A stretch of DNA of 64,000 nucleotides from Myxocyprinus asiaticus (lineage: Eukaryota > Chordata > Actinopteri > Cypriniformes > Catostomidae), in NCBI RefSeq assembly GCF_019703515.2, contig NC_059347.1, positions 24,761,001-24,825,000 on the forward strand, written 5' to 3'. Positions 46,079 through 56,836 of this stretch are shown one piece after another. The notes below the pieces were generated by a model, which saw only the letters and a list, made by a program, of their open reading frames with translations, ran no database searches and was not told the DNA's origin. How positions within the stretch are numbered: the stretch's first letter is position 1; every line of letters begins with the position of its first letter. Both the position numbers and the translations under genes were made by a program.

Positions 46079-46441
46079 GAGGAAAAAATTAAAAAACGTA
46101 CAAGGGGAGAAAGGAGCTATACAGTATGTACCCAGCAATGCAGATGGGAGTGGAAAAGTCCATGGGTGCAAATGCAAGGGAAGTGGGGAGGGAGGAAAGG
46201 GAGAGACAAGTTATGCTATCATAAGCCGAGGGGGACAGCTGGGGTTATGTGAACACTGCAGCTGGATCGGGAGTCAAGGGAGAAGGCTGGGCAGGTCCCT
46301 GTGCTGCAGAGTGGCTGGAGCCTTGAGAAAAAGCTTCCCTCCCAGTCGCAACCTTCTGCAGCCTGTACTTTCCCAACCCCCCCCCCCCCCAAAAAAACCC
46401 AAGATGGTATAGATAAGCCTCTGGATCACGAATGAAAACAA

Positions 46442-46444
<3 letters not shown>

Positions 46445-46476
<32 letters not shown>
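46445..46476. repeat. (CA)n microsatellite
   Basis: About 16 CA units, preceded by a C/A homopolymer pair at 46377-46398. Confidence 0.97.
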
Positions 46477-46479
<3 letters not shown>

Positions 46480-47540
46480 AGACCTGATTTATACAGAGCT
46501 GGCTGTAAGCACTTGCTTTTCCTTGTTTTTCTTTCCGTAGTTATCAGCTCGAATCGAGAAGTGGTCATTATTTAGTGAGAGTGAGCGATAACCATCAGAA
46601 TAACAGCAATTAGAAGGGTGATTATTTGTTATATAAATTCCTGAAAAAACAACATGATATGTATCTCTCAATTTTTAATTTTTCCTGTAAGTAGAGATTT
46701 TTCCTTATTTTTCTCCTTCATTGAAACAGAAAAGTGAAGTTGTTTAACATGACCTGCAGCATCGGAAAACTTTTGCTGTCACTGTTGTCTGATCACATAA
46801 AAAAAAAAAAACAGATCCGTCACAGCTGCAAGACACAAGAAACACACAGTAAAGGAAGCTATGCAAATGTATTCAACCCTGACACACTATTGAACAACAA
46901 GGTAAAGCCTGAGAAAATGAATAAAAAATAAACTAAAAAAAATACACAAACACATTACACCTGGATAGTCCTGTAAAAGATATTTTGGGGGATTTGAAAG
47001 GCGAATGGAAAATAAAAATGTACAAGTTGTGGAACATGCTCAAAAAGAGAGAGACTGAGAATAATTGCAGCGATGCATGGCAGAACATTTTGAATGTCAC
47101 TATGAGGGTGAAATTTGTTGTAGAAAAAAATATTTAAAAATTACCCTTAAAAGGAAACTTACATGTATAGATTATTTTAAGATAGCTATGTTAGGCACTG
47201 TAGTGTTGAGTGCCAACTAAAAATAGCTCACAGGACGGAGTGGGAGGGGTTTGGCATGAGGGGTCATCTGTGTGTAATCTAGTAGCTTTTTATGAAGTCA
47301 CATCCAGTCAGCATGTGTGTGCGTGAAATAAATTAATGTTTTGGTGCTTTTAGTTAATGTGTGAATGCTTTGAGGCCATCTATGTGCTAGTATACTCCTA
47401 AACAAAATGTACTTTTCGCAGATATGTGCATTTAAAATTCACAGTCTTTCTCTTCTGGGAAAACAGACAAAAAATATTCATAACTCATCTTGCACTACAT
47501 GGTGTTTTGTCCAATCAAATGCTCTCTAAAATGAGAATGT
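46477..47540. other. Non-coding DNA
   Basis: No gene or recognised repeat was seen apart from short A-rich runs (46800-46812). Confidence 0.4.
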
Positions 47541-47731
47541 GGAGTGGTGGTGGCGTAGTTGGCTGAACATAACTGGTTACCAGAAGGTTGTTGGTTCAAT
47601 TCCCACAGCCATCACCATTGTGTCCTTGAGCAAGGCACTTAACTCCAGGTTTCTCCAGGGGGATTGTCCCTGTAATAAGTGCACTGTAAGTTGCTTTGGA
47701 TAAAAGCGTCTGCCAAATGCATAAATGTAGC
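47541..47731 (+). mobile_element. V-SINE-like tRNA-derived SINE
   Basis: A box TGGCGTAGTTGGCTGAAC and B box GGTTCAATTCC are spaced as in a tRNA-type RNA polymerase III promoter. Next comes the conserved V-SINE-like core (CCTTGAGCAAGGCACTTAAC) and the tail GGATAAAAGCGTCTGCCAAA. Such elements are mobilised by partner LINEs. The 3' flank is A-rich; no clear target duplication was found. Confidence 0.85.
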
Positions 47732-47847
47732 AAAATAGGCAAAAATGTAGGCAATGATTGATACACAAATGGTTCTTCTTGATAATTTTAATAATTGCAT
47801 TTATTTATCACGTTATACATTTGCACATATACAGTGAATTATTTTTT

Positions 47848-48030
47848 TTCACATATCCCAGCTAAGCTGGGGTCAGAGTGCTGGGTCAGCCATGTTACAG
47901 CACCCCTGGAGCAGACAGGGTCAAGGGCCTTGCTCAAGAGCCCAACAGTGGCATCTTGGCAGTGCTGGGGCTTGAACCCCCCACCTTCTGATCAGTAACC
48001 CAGAGCCTTAACCACTGAGCCACCACTGCC
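47848..48030 (-). mobile_element. Second SINE, opposite orientation
   Basis: On the minus strand it starts GGCAGTGGTGGCTCAGTGG (A box) and continues with GGGGGTTCAAGCCCC (B box), CTCTTGAGCAAGGCCCTTG (core) and CCCAGCTTAGCTGGGATATG (tail). It shares the GAGCAAGGC core with the upstream SINE but has a different tail. Only about 117 bases separate the two elements, whose 3' ends face each other. Confidence 0.85.
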
Positions 48031-49313
48031 TTTTGTACATTTAATATACTCTTGTACATTGTATATTGCAGATACAGACATTTCCTGCAGTGAAAATACT
48101 TAAAGATTTGTTTTTATGCTTCACAAAACCCAGCTCCGGTTTATGTCACGCCATCTTGGAAATTACGTCAAGTGACACTACTCACTGAAGTCGGGGTTCA
48201 TCGATCTACCCCGAGTTCACAAATTAGATGTCCGATTTCAAGCAGCATTCCAGTCATTATTTTCAAGTCGGATTTGGGAAAATACTGAGTTCCAAGTTGT
48301 CTGGAATGCAGTATCAGCAGCAAATCATGCTTCTTGGATGTGATGTAATTAAAACGTAATGGCTTTTTTTTTATTATTATTAAAAAGGATGAGCCGTTTG
48401 ATATGTCCCATATAAACTTCCTGTTTCAATATGAAATGCGTTAATGCTTTAACACACTACCAGTAACAGCCCCTCCACCATTTCAGACAAAAATTTAAAA
48501 TGTAATATTTACTTGTGCTTTTATTTTGTTCTTTTTTTTTCTTTTCAAGGGTTAACCAGCAGTGCTCTTTATCAGATCTCACCAGCTGAGCACTCTAATC
48601 CTCCCGTTCATGTTTAAGGTTTTTCTTTGAAAGTCCGGGCTGTTTTGATTCACCACAGCTGCGCTGACTCTTTAATCAAATGGTATCTTTTCACTGGTTT
48701 GCCCCATCTACCCTTCCCTCTCTCCCTCCCCTCCCTCATCCCTTAACGCATCTTAATTGGTTGCTTTCTATGACAAATTACGAGTGCACCCTTTGATGAG
48801 GTCGGGCCGAGCCGGTACTGGAGTAACTTGTGCCAGCCCCTGGTGGTTCCTCTCACCACTACAAACGGGGCCTGAGAGACTAATGAGAGACTGAGCCTGG
48901 GGCTGCCTGGTCCCCCTGCTCCTAGATGAAGAAGAGATGGGGGTTTGCAGGTATCTTACCACAGGGAGATTGAATTGGTATATAACTATATTTTCATTTA
49001 AAAAACCAGTTAGTTCCGGTCCTCTTGTCTGATTGGACAAGCGTTCCCAGAGTGTTAATATTTAGTATAACAGCACTGGACAATGTCACTGTTTGTATCA
49101 CTCTGGTTGTCTAAGTTTGTGGCATTCCAGACAGGCTGCCAGTCTATGCTATGTTTGGCTACATGCAACGGTTAATCCTGCTTTAGATTCGTTTGGAACT
49201 ATTTTCGTCTAAACTCACCCTGCGGCCTTCTGCTGCTGACTGATCTTACTGTGAATTCTGCAGTAGTAGGTCGCCAGTTTTGCTTCTGGAATCGGCTTGT
49301 GCTTACTGAAATT
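48031..49313. other. Non-coding DNA
   Basis: No gene could be supported. The segment 48600-48960 is complex and relatively GC-rich; the open frame 49040-48768 on the minus strand has no recognisable domain. Confidence 0.35.
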
Positions 49314-49423
49314 TGATGTCTGATTGGGGATGGCACTTGTCAGTAATTTGGCTGAATGGGGTCGATTTCAGGGTACATAAACTTTCGGAAGCAACATGTT
49401 GATTCCCTTTGTGATCTTGTTGC
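49314..49423 (+). repeat. Unclassified interspersed repeat, copy 3
   Basis: It starts ATGTCTGATTGGGGATGGC and contains GGCTGAATGGGGTCGATTTC and AGCAACATGTTGATTCCC, matching the reverse complement of 44398-44505 closely and 15488-15597 more weakly. Confidence 0.65.
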
Positions 49424-49553
49424 CGAATCACAGCCTCACTGATATTCAGTACAGCAGCTCTCTTGCTCGTGTGATATTGAGTACATAAAATACTATGTGT
49501 GCTTTGAGGTTGCAGTTGAGAAATTGTAACTGATTTTGTTTGTGTCCTGCATA

Positions 49554-49884
49554 GACCTTATTCACGGTAGCGCCATCTTTGATTTTTAATGGGAATGACA
49601 ACGAGGCTGTGAGGGATAGTCTTACTAATCTCTTCAATGGCACACATGGTATAAAGCTGTATAAAGGGCTTAGATTACATCTGATTTTCCACAACTCATG
49701 TTGTCTGGAGTTTTTTGTCTACTGAATGTTCTTAGAAAGATATTTTGTCAATGTTTTGACTGTGGAACAACCCAAAAACACTTAAAACTGCAGTACAGTC
49801 CATTGAAGAGACTGTACATCTATCCCTCACAGCCTCATAGTAATTCCTATGAAAAATCAAAGATGCCGCTGCTGTGAATAAGGC
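49554..49884. mobile_element. TA-flanked MITE, copy 2
   Basis: It starts GACCTTATTCACGGTAGCG and ends GCTGTGAATAAGGC, with the same ~65-bp inverted ends as the copy at 29128-29460 (AATGGGAATGACAACGAGGC against the right arm). The central part aligns to the other copy in reverse orientation. TA precedes it at 49552-49553; the right flank (ATA) is one base out of register. Confidence 0.72.
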
Positions 49885-50077
49885 ATATTAAGAGAAGTGA
49901 GGGAAAGAAATAAAGGGAGTGAATAAAAAAGGAAGTGTACAAGAGAAGGGAAATATAAAAAGAGATATAGGCGTCACCTAGTAATTTTTGCACTCATGTT
50001 TAGACAAACACTAACTGCAACAATCACAGTTTAATGATTCACATTTAATCATGTCAAAAACACAGCAATGCTTCCAA

Positions 50078-50595
50078 GGTAACACTTTATAATAATGGTC
50101 CATCATTAATAGGTAAACATGCAGGAATTAATGCAGGACAAATGAGTAGTACTACATTAACACTTTAGTTACTACTATTAACTAAGATGGAAACATGATT
50201 AACCAATCAGTAGAGTATCATAAGGATGTAACCACATATTTAGGATTGATGGGGACCAAATTTAATAATGTAATAATTAACCATGGAAAAAAACACGGGG
50301 GGGGGGCATGTCCCCCTCAATGTCGATGGTGGTTACGGCCATGATCATAATTAGTTTACTTTACAGAAATATAGGGATGTATGTGCCCAACCTGTGTATT
50401 CCTTGGGATATCTCAATTACAATTACAATTAATTACAAATTATAACTTCTGCATGTTTGATATTGCTGAAGGTCTTTTTTTTTATATAATTCTGGTAACC
50501 CATACGTAATAAGTCAAGTGTTACCACATAAACATCAAGAAATTACTAATTATCTGGACCATAATTACATAGGACCATTATTATAAAGTGTTACC
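50078..50595. mobile_element. Non-autonomous DNA transposon with perfect 8-bp target duplication
   Basis: Both ends share a perfect 24-bp inverted repeat starting GGTAACACTTTATAATAATG. The direct octamer GCTTCCAA flanks it on both sides (50070-50077 and 50596-50603), which fixes the boundaries. There is no coding sequence. Eight-base duplications are made by hAT, Merlin and P-type transposases; the GG start does not decide among them. The first 12 bases match the left end of the 14.1-kb element. A C/G-rich piece at 50290-50340 may be a nested fragment. Confidence 0.88.
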
Positions 50596-50603
50596 GCTTC
50601 CAA

Positions 50604-52606
50604 CAATCAGGCAGATTGTGGTGAAACTGAATTGTGACATCATTTTGGAAAACTCATGGGCAGGTTGGGGGGCAGGGGAATGGCATAATATTTTACAGCA
50701 GGAGATCTGAGATAATGTCTGTGCTCACACAATCTCTCTCTCCTCTTCCACACTCTCTTCTTCCTATCTGGGTTACTCTGTTTCCCCGCAGAGCTTTGGG
50801 AACACTGAGAGAAAAAAAAATTTGGGGGAAAAGAGTCAGGTCAATTTATGAAGGACATCCTTGTTGAATGGGTTTCAACTTCAAACTATGCTATCCCGGA
50901 CAGATCTACAATGTGTATCGTGATCAGTGTAGATGGCTTGAGGTCACCTCAAGGAGGTTCAAAAATGCAGTGTGTGGTAGAGCATGTTAGGGCAGATATT
51001 GATTCATTTCTCTGGTCAGTGTAGGTACAGTTAACAGTCATTTGGAAATATTGCTTTGTCAGTTTGCAACCGTGCCCCTGCAGTTCTGAGAGTCATATAA
51101 TTTGCTTACAGAGCAGGTCACATTACAAATTATATCATCTGCTTAACAATTTGAGTGAAAATCTTAATTTAATTTTTTTTTCTTTTTTTTTTTTTTTGTA
51201 TTTTGAATGTCCCCCATTAGCTTTAATAACTTAAGAACTTCACAATTGTTTGCAAAATCCATGTTATCCCAGCATGATTTAAGAATGCTTCAAACAGCAT
51301 CATGTGTGCTTCAATTGAAGCAAGGAAATATGTCAAACATATGCTTAATTGTGACCTAGAAACTGGGAAGAATCTTTTTTTTTTTTTTTTTTTGTTTTTT
51401 TTTTCACACATTATAATATTAATTTGTTTAAAATTTTTGAAGATCTTAACAATTTCTGTTTATGTATAGGTTTAAATTAAATTTTGAATCCCAGATTTTC
51501 AGGGTGGAGTCAAACTTTTGGACCCCACTCTCTGAAAACTCCATGACACTTTAAATGACTTTATGTTTTGATGATATAGTCATAGCTGTCAGCTTTTTAA
51601 TTATTTTTTCTTCTTTTAGAATACAGTGAAAGTGAAAACAACATCTGGTAGCCTACCATAATTGTTTCACCATCATTACTGAAACATTACTTATAAAAAT
51701 AACTCTCGCGCAATCACTGCTGATTGATCAGAGGCAGATAGATGTTGCTCAACTTCCCTTTTCTACCTTACCCCCTCAACAACCCCCCACGCCCCCTTCA
51801 CCACCCCCACTTCACCCAGCATCTCGTAAGGCCACTGCAAGAAGGAACCAAAATACCCGCAATTTCTATAAATCATTACAATAAGATTTAGCCAAGTTGC
51901 TTATGAAAAATCTAAAGAAAAGAGAGAGATAAAGTGGTGAAGGAAGCATCTTGGCCCTCACTCTTGCCTGGTGAGCCATGTTAGCCTCTGGGCTTAATTG
52001 AAACCAGGAGGGAGCATTTAATAATTGCTGTCAGAAGATCAAATTTAATTCTCTTTTCACAGGACCGCTGTAGGGTAGAGTGAAATAAATTGTCATCGGA
52101 GATTTCCAAATGAACAAAGCTTTTAATTAGTCTGATTAGAATGCTGTGGTGGTGGGAGAAGAGGGTACGAAGAAGATGTGCAATGAAATAATCAGAGGAT
52201 CAGCCAGGCATGCTGTCTGGTGTTGCAGGGAGGTCACATTACTTTATCTGCAGTCACCCTCTCAACCCTCGACCCCACCAACATGGCTTACATCATGAGA
52301 CATTGTCATCCTCAGCTGATAACATGTTCTCTTTTTTTGTCTTCCTTGACCTTTAATGTGGTATGTTTACCTGCAATGGTTTCTATGTGATTATCAAGGG
52401 TGGTGTGGAAACACCAAATTCTGTTTCCATTTTTTCCATCAGCAGTGTGCATCAAAGTAGAGGATCCACCTGGGTCTGGTCCGGTTCCACTAATTCTGAT
52501 AAATGGAAATCTAGAGTCACAAATGTAAGCAGAACTACATTAGAATTGTAGATAGTGTTTCTTACAAATGAAATAAATTGTCAGTTATTCAAACAAGTCT
52601 GTTTCT

Positions 52607-52610
<4 letters not shown>
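50604..52610. other. Non-coding DNA
   Basis: No gene could be supported. Poly-T tracts lie at 51173-51196 and 51377-51403. The segment 51960-52160 is complex and contains AACAAAG (SOX-like) next to TTTTAATTAG (homeodomain-like) at 52113-52130; it is a candidate regulatory element only. Confidence 0.35.
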
Positions 52611-52649
<39 letters not shown>

Positions 52650-52670
52650 CGCTCTCTCTTTCTCTCTCTT
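52611..52670. repeat. (CT)n microsatellite
   Basis: CT dinucleotides with a few CG and TT interruptions near the end. Confidence 0.95.
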
Positions 52671-52954
52671 TAATGACATACTCAATTCATAGCCTTATTT
52701 CAGTTCTCCTTTCTTTGTTCAACTCTGTTCCACTATACTAAGAACGCACCCAGAAGTCGGAACACTTCTTTGAGGTAACGTCTTTGGCATTTTGACCTAT
52801 GAAACAACCTAAAACAGCACACGCAATCACCATTGTGTGCCCAGCGCAGGGCCATAGCCCTCTTCTCAAGAAGACCTGAAACCACTGGGCTGAAAATACT
52901 AGCTTAGATCACTTTACATTCCCTAGTCTCAGCTGTTTTATTCTGGGTTTTGCT

Positions 52955-53135
52955 AGTCTGTTGTTAGTCTAGCTGGTGAACCAGCATAGCCATTTTTTTT
53001 TCACCAGCAAAACTGAGCTAATGATGCTGGTTGACCAAAGAGTCTTGCCTGTTAAGCTAGTTAAAATAAAGGGAATCAGCATTAAACCAAAACACTTGAT
53101 GGTGACGAGCTATGCTGGTCTTTTAAGCAGGGCAA
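52955..53135. repeat. CCAGCATAGC-type inverted repeat
   Basis: AGCTGGTGAACCAGCATAGC on the left and AGCTATGCTGGTCTTTTAAG on the right are inverted relatives. Repeats with AGCTGGT/ACCAGC motifs are common in cyprinids; the boundaries here are approximate. Confidence 0.45.
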
Positions 53136-54275
53136 GCCACTCTTGGGGCTATAATTTTGCCTTATTTCTCTGGTAAAGCTGTCCAGCCAGAACAGGACAG
53201 TGATCAGTCATTACACGATTCACTCAGTATGTATCTGTTAGCTGAGCAGCTGGCTTCTCCACGCCTCTTTTAGTAAGGGTTGACACAGTTTGTTATTCCA
53301 TGCTTTCCTTGGGCCAGTAAGCAATCGCTAATTGAAAGACAACTCTCACTTTCCACAGTTCTGGCTATAGTGGGCCACCCTGACTATTTACTGGGTTTGT
53401 GAAGGATGCAACTGCTGTTAACACCCTTTCATCCCATTTTACACTGACACTTTTTTATTTATATTCATATATTTTTATTTATAGGCTACCTTTATAGTAC
53501 CAGGTTAGTTTCTTGAGATTACATATCTCTTTTACGAGAGAGACTGAGCAAAAATGGAGGCATTAAATGTTGTAATAATAAACATCAAACACACAAGTAA
53601 AAACAAGTATACAAAATTTGGTAAATAAAACAAAATAAAATAAAAATTAGGCTAACTATACATTAAAACATTTAAAAAGTCTCTGACTTGACTCCTAAAG
53701 ACAGTTTCCTAAAGTTTTTGTCATTTCAAAGTTTGCTGAAGAACATTCCAAGAAAAAGCAGCAGAAAATCAAAAAGCTTTCTTTCCAAATTCATTTCTCA
53801 CCTTAGTGACTAGGACCAACCTGGCCTCATAGAATGAGCGTTACTCTATATAAATTTTTTGCAAACTGACTTCTACGTGCTGCTTTCTAGGTTTCGCTGC
53901 AGTTCCCTGTTGAAATGAACACTAGAGGTGCTACAACAACTGTGTGGTTTAATCATTGTCACACAAATCACAAGTACGATTGCTGATTTTTATTTGATAA
54001 AAACTTGTTTGTCACTCTTTTACTCACCCGCTACATTATGATATCAAAACACTTTTACTTTAACACATGATTTGAAAAACTGAACATCTTAACACTTGTA
54101 TTACGAACCCACCTAAATACTATATACACACTTATTCCTATGTCATTAGCTTGCTTGGTAGATCACCTGATAATGCATTCAACTTTGGGCTCGACGGCCA
54201 CAGTTCAAGTCTAGCCAATGACGCACGAAAGTGAAAGTGGCATAGATGTGACACAAAATGACATGTTTGCTTAAG
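53136..54275. other. Non-coding DNA
   Basis: No gene was seen. A tRNA-like stretch at 54147-54220 (GCTTGGTAGATCACCTGATAA, then ACAGTTCAAGTCTAG) may be a decayed SINE head on the plus strand, but no body follows. Confidence 0.35.
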
Positions 54276-54605
54276 TGTAACACTTGGGACATTCTCCCTA
54301 GTGGCCACTAGAGGTCGCTGGAAGGATAAAAACTTTTAGTTTGAAGATTGGTTTTTGTTTTTGTTGTGTCTCTGTTCTCCATGTTCCCCTTGATTGATCC
54401 CAGCTGTGTCTTGTTAACCTTGTTAGTTCTTGTGTAAATATTGCCCTGGTGTTCTCTCTGTTTTTGTCAGTTGTTAACTTTCATGGATGTAACGGTTTGC
54501 TCTGTTGTCGTGTTTTGAGTTCTTTTATGTTTGTTTCTCTGAGTTTTAAATAAAAAGCCTGCACATAGATCCTCCTTCTCTCGCCTCTTTCCTGCAAATG
54601 TTACA
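54276..54605 (+). repeat. 5' LTR of the pol-less element
   Basis: 330 bp, TG...CA ends, with an AATAAA signal at 54549-54554 near the 3' side. Confidence 0.9.
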
Positions 54606-54622
54606 GAACAACTGACCAGACT

Positions 54623-54880
54623 ATGGATCTAGCAGATTGGCAATTGTTATCTCTCAGACAAGGAGGTGATACCATCAAGCACTATACAGAGCAGTTCTGC
54701 AGTCTTGCCCAGGATTTCAATTGGGGAGATATTTGTTTCAAGGGCTGCTATCGGTTCGGACTTAATGAGCCTGTCTGCCAGGTGGCAGATGTGAACTTTC
54801 CTTGGTCAAATTAATTGACTATGCTTTGAGGCTCACATTCTCCCCTTACACTGTGGGGTACAGTAATCCCGTGCCGCTGC
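54623..54880 (+). pseudogene. gag: Gag-like fragment
   Basis: The frame opens at ATG 54623, 17 bases after the 5' LTR: MDLADWQLLSLRQGGDTIKH, YTEQFCSLAQDFNW, CYRFGLNEPVCQ. This resembles the part of gypsy-type Gag that follows the capsid core (WLLSLRQG..IEQYTEQF..LA). The frame ends at 54814; after a one-base shift the neighbour frame continues LIDYALRLTF, a Gag-like segment too. So only a fragment of capsid remains, and it is frameshifted before the repeat region. Confidence 0.6.
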
Positions 54881-54946
54881 CAGTGGCTCGCCTGCCATGG
54901 TCAACGAGCCAGTGCCCACGCCTACCACAATCAATGAGTCAGAGCC

Positions 54947-55140
54947 AGTGCCTGAAGCCTCGACTGTCCCAGAGCCAGCGCCCGAAGCCTCGACCGTCCC
55001 AGAGCCAGCGCCCGAAGCCTCGACCGTCCCAGAGCCAGCGCCAGAAGCTTCGACTATCCCAAAGCCAGCGCCTGAAGCCTCGACTGTCCCAGAGACAGCG
55101 CCTGAAGCCTCGACCATCCCAAAGCCAGCGCCTGAACCTC
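54947..55140 (+). repeat. 30-bp minisatellite
   Basis: At least six tandem copies of a 30-bp unit starting CCTGAAGCCTCGACTGTCCC, coding for PEASTVPEPA in one frame. Two more copies recur at 55495-55560. Confidence 0.9.
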
Positions 55141-55379
55141 GACCGTCCCAGAGCCAGAGCCAGTGCCTGAAGCCTCGACTGTACCACAGCCAACACCTGA
55201 AGCCTCGGCCGTTCCAGTGCCAGCATCCTCGGCAACAGAGGCCGTACCCAGAGCAGTGCTCCTGGCCGTCCGGAAGAGGAGGAGAAGGGCCCTTGCTCTC
55301 CAGTCACAGCCTGCACTCATGGTCACAGAGGCTGTTCCCCTGTTGTTGACAGCTCTCCTGGCTATGGAGGTCGAGCCCC

Positions 55380-55800
55380 AGTCTCTGCCGGCACTCCCAG
55401 CCACGGAGACCATTCCCCAGTCGCTACCAGCGCTCCCTGCCACGGAGGACGTTCCCCAATCGCTGCCAATGCTCCTGGCCACGGAGGACGTTCCTGAAGC
55501 CTCGACCGTCCCAGAGCCAGCGCCTGAAGCCTCGACCGTCCCAGAGCCAGCGCCTGTAGCCTCGGCCTTCCCAGTGCTACCGGCCATCCGGAAGAGTAGG
55601 AGAAGGGCCCTTGCTCTCCAGTCACAGCCTGCATTCACGGCCATGGAGGCCATTCCCCTGTCGGAGCCTGCACTCATGGCCACAGAGGCCGTTCCCCAGT
55701 CACTGCCAGCTCTCCTGGCCACAGAGGCTGTTCCCCAGTCCCTGCCAGTTCTCCCGGCCACGGAGGCCATTCCCCAGTCACTGCCAGCTCTCCCAACCGC
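55380..55800 (+). repeat. Second nested tandem repeat
   Basis: A unit of about 48 bp reads (A/C)TGGCCACGGAGG(C/A)CGTTCCCCAG-type sequence with CTGCCAGC, repeated about eight times in two blocks split by the PEASTVPEPA copies at 55495-55560 and the second RRRALALQ module. The arrangement shows duplication of a larger composite block (55255-55330 resembles 55580-55650). Confidence 0.75.
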
Positions 55801-56505
55801 TGAGTCTGTTGACGAGCCTGTCCAGTTCCCCGAGGCTGTCGACGAGTCTGTCCAGTTCCCTAAATCTTTCCAGTTCCCCGCACCTGTCCAGTTCCCTGAG
55901 GCTGTCCATGAGCCTGTCCAGTTTCCTGAGGCTGTCCACGAGCCTGTCTAGTTCCTTGTACTCATTGAGCCTGTCCAGTTCCCTTAGGCAGTCCACAAAT
56001 CCGTAGCGCCCCCAGTGACATTTGAGCTTGTTCAGTCCCCTGTGACCATTGACGATCCTGTCCAGTCCCCAGCAGCTGTCGACCAGTCTGTTGCTCAATC
56101 CAGTGGTCAGTACCTGTCAGACACAAGCTACCAGTCTGTTCAGTGTCCAGCGGCCTCCCAGTTCCAGTATGATCTATGTACAGCAGCCGTTCTCCAGTCT
56201 GCTGACCCCTGTCCAGCAACTGCCGTCCAGTCTGCTGATCTCTGTCCAGTGACTCTGCCCTCTGAGTCTCCACCTCCTGTGGCTCTGCCTCCTGCTGCTC
56301 CACCCCTTGAGTCTCCGCCCCCTGAGCTTCTGCCTCCTGCAGCTCCTCCACCTGAATCCTTTCCTCCTGTGGCTCCATCTCCTGTGGCTCCGCCTCCTGC
56401 AGCTCCACCCCCAGAGTCTCTGCTTCCTATTAACTATTTTTTTGTTTGTTTGTTTTGTTTTATATGTTATGGAGCGTCAGGAGCCGCTCTTTAGATGGGG
56501 GGCTC

Positions 56506-56836
56506 TGTAACACTTGGGACATTCTCCATAGTGGCCACTAGAGGTCGCTAGAAGGATAAAGAATTTTAGTTTGAAGATTGGTTTTGGTTTTTGTTGTGTC
56601 TCTGTTCTCTGTGTTCCCCTTGATTGATCCCAGCTGTGTCTTGTTAACCTTGTTAGTTCTTGTGTATATATTGCCCTGGTGTTCTCTCTGTCATTGTCAG
56701 TTGTTAACCTTTCATTGATGTAACAGTTTGTTCTGTTGTCATGTTTTGAGTTATTTTATGTTTGTTTCTCTGAGTTTTAATTAAAAAGCCTGCACATAGA
56801 TCCTTCTTCTCTTACCTCTTTCCTGCTAATGTTACA
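56506..56836 (+). repeat. 3' LTR of the pol-less element
   Basis: 331 bp copy of the 5' LTR. Its polyadenylation signal region has ATTAAA where the 5' copy has AATAAA. Confidence 0.9.

Larger units (their letters stand above)
54897..56494 (+). pseudogene. Long Pro/Ala/Glu-rich repeat ORF of the LTR element, frameshifted
   Basis: From 54897 one frame reads MVNEPVPTPTTINESEPVPE and then six or more decapeptides of the type PEASTVPEPA. A one-base loss at about 55133 moves the frame; it continues in the frame of 55163-55951 with further modules (ATEAVPQSLPALL repeats, RKRRRRALALQSQPA twice, FPEAVHEPVQ repeats). After a TAG at 55949-55951 the same frame reopens at 56015-56494 (QSADLCPVTL, PPPVALPPAAPPLESPP) and ends in a hydrophobic stretch (FFVCLFCFICYGA). 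In total about 530 codons of low-complexity sequence formed by nested tandem repeats. No enzyme motif; function unknown. In other fish such frames are sometimes predicted as proline-rich proteins, which I regard as element-derived. Confidence 0.6.
54276..56836 (+). mobile_element. Short LTR retroelement without pol
   Basis: Two LTRs of about 330 bp (54276-54605 and 56506-56836), both TGTAACACTTGGGACATTCT at the start and ending GTTACA, enclose 1.9 kb. The LTRs differ at about 20 positions by eye (roughly 93-94% identity). A G-rich polypurine-like tract (GATGGGGGGC, 56494-56503) precedes the 3' LTR. The interior has a short Gag-like stretch and a long proline/alanine-rich repeat region, but no protease, RT or integrase motif in any frame. 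It would need another element's enzymes to move. The 5-bp flanks (TTAAG, ATCAG) do not match convincingly. Confidence 0.85.

Noticed and set aside
54147..54220. Possible tRNA gene or SINE head
   Set aside because: A- and B-box-like text is present but no cloverleaf can be closed and no SINE body follows.
55054..55770. 238-codon frame on the minus strand in the pol-less LTR element
   Set aside because: It is the antisense shadow of the tandem repeats; the sense strand carries the Gag-like start and LTR orientation.
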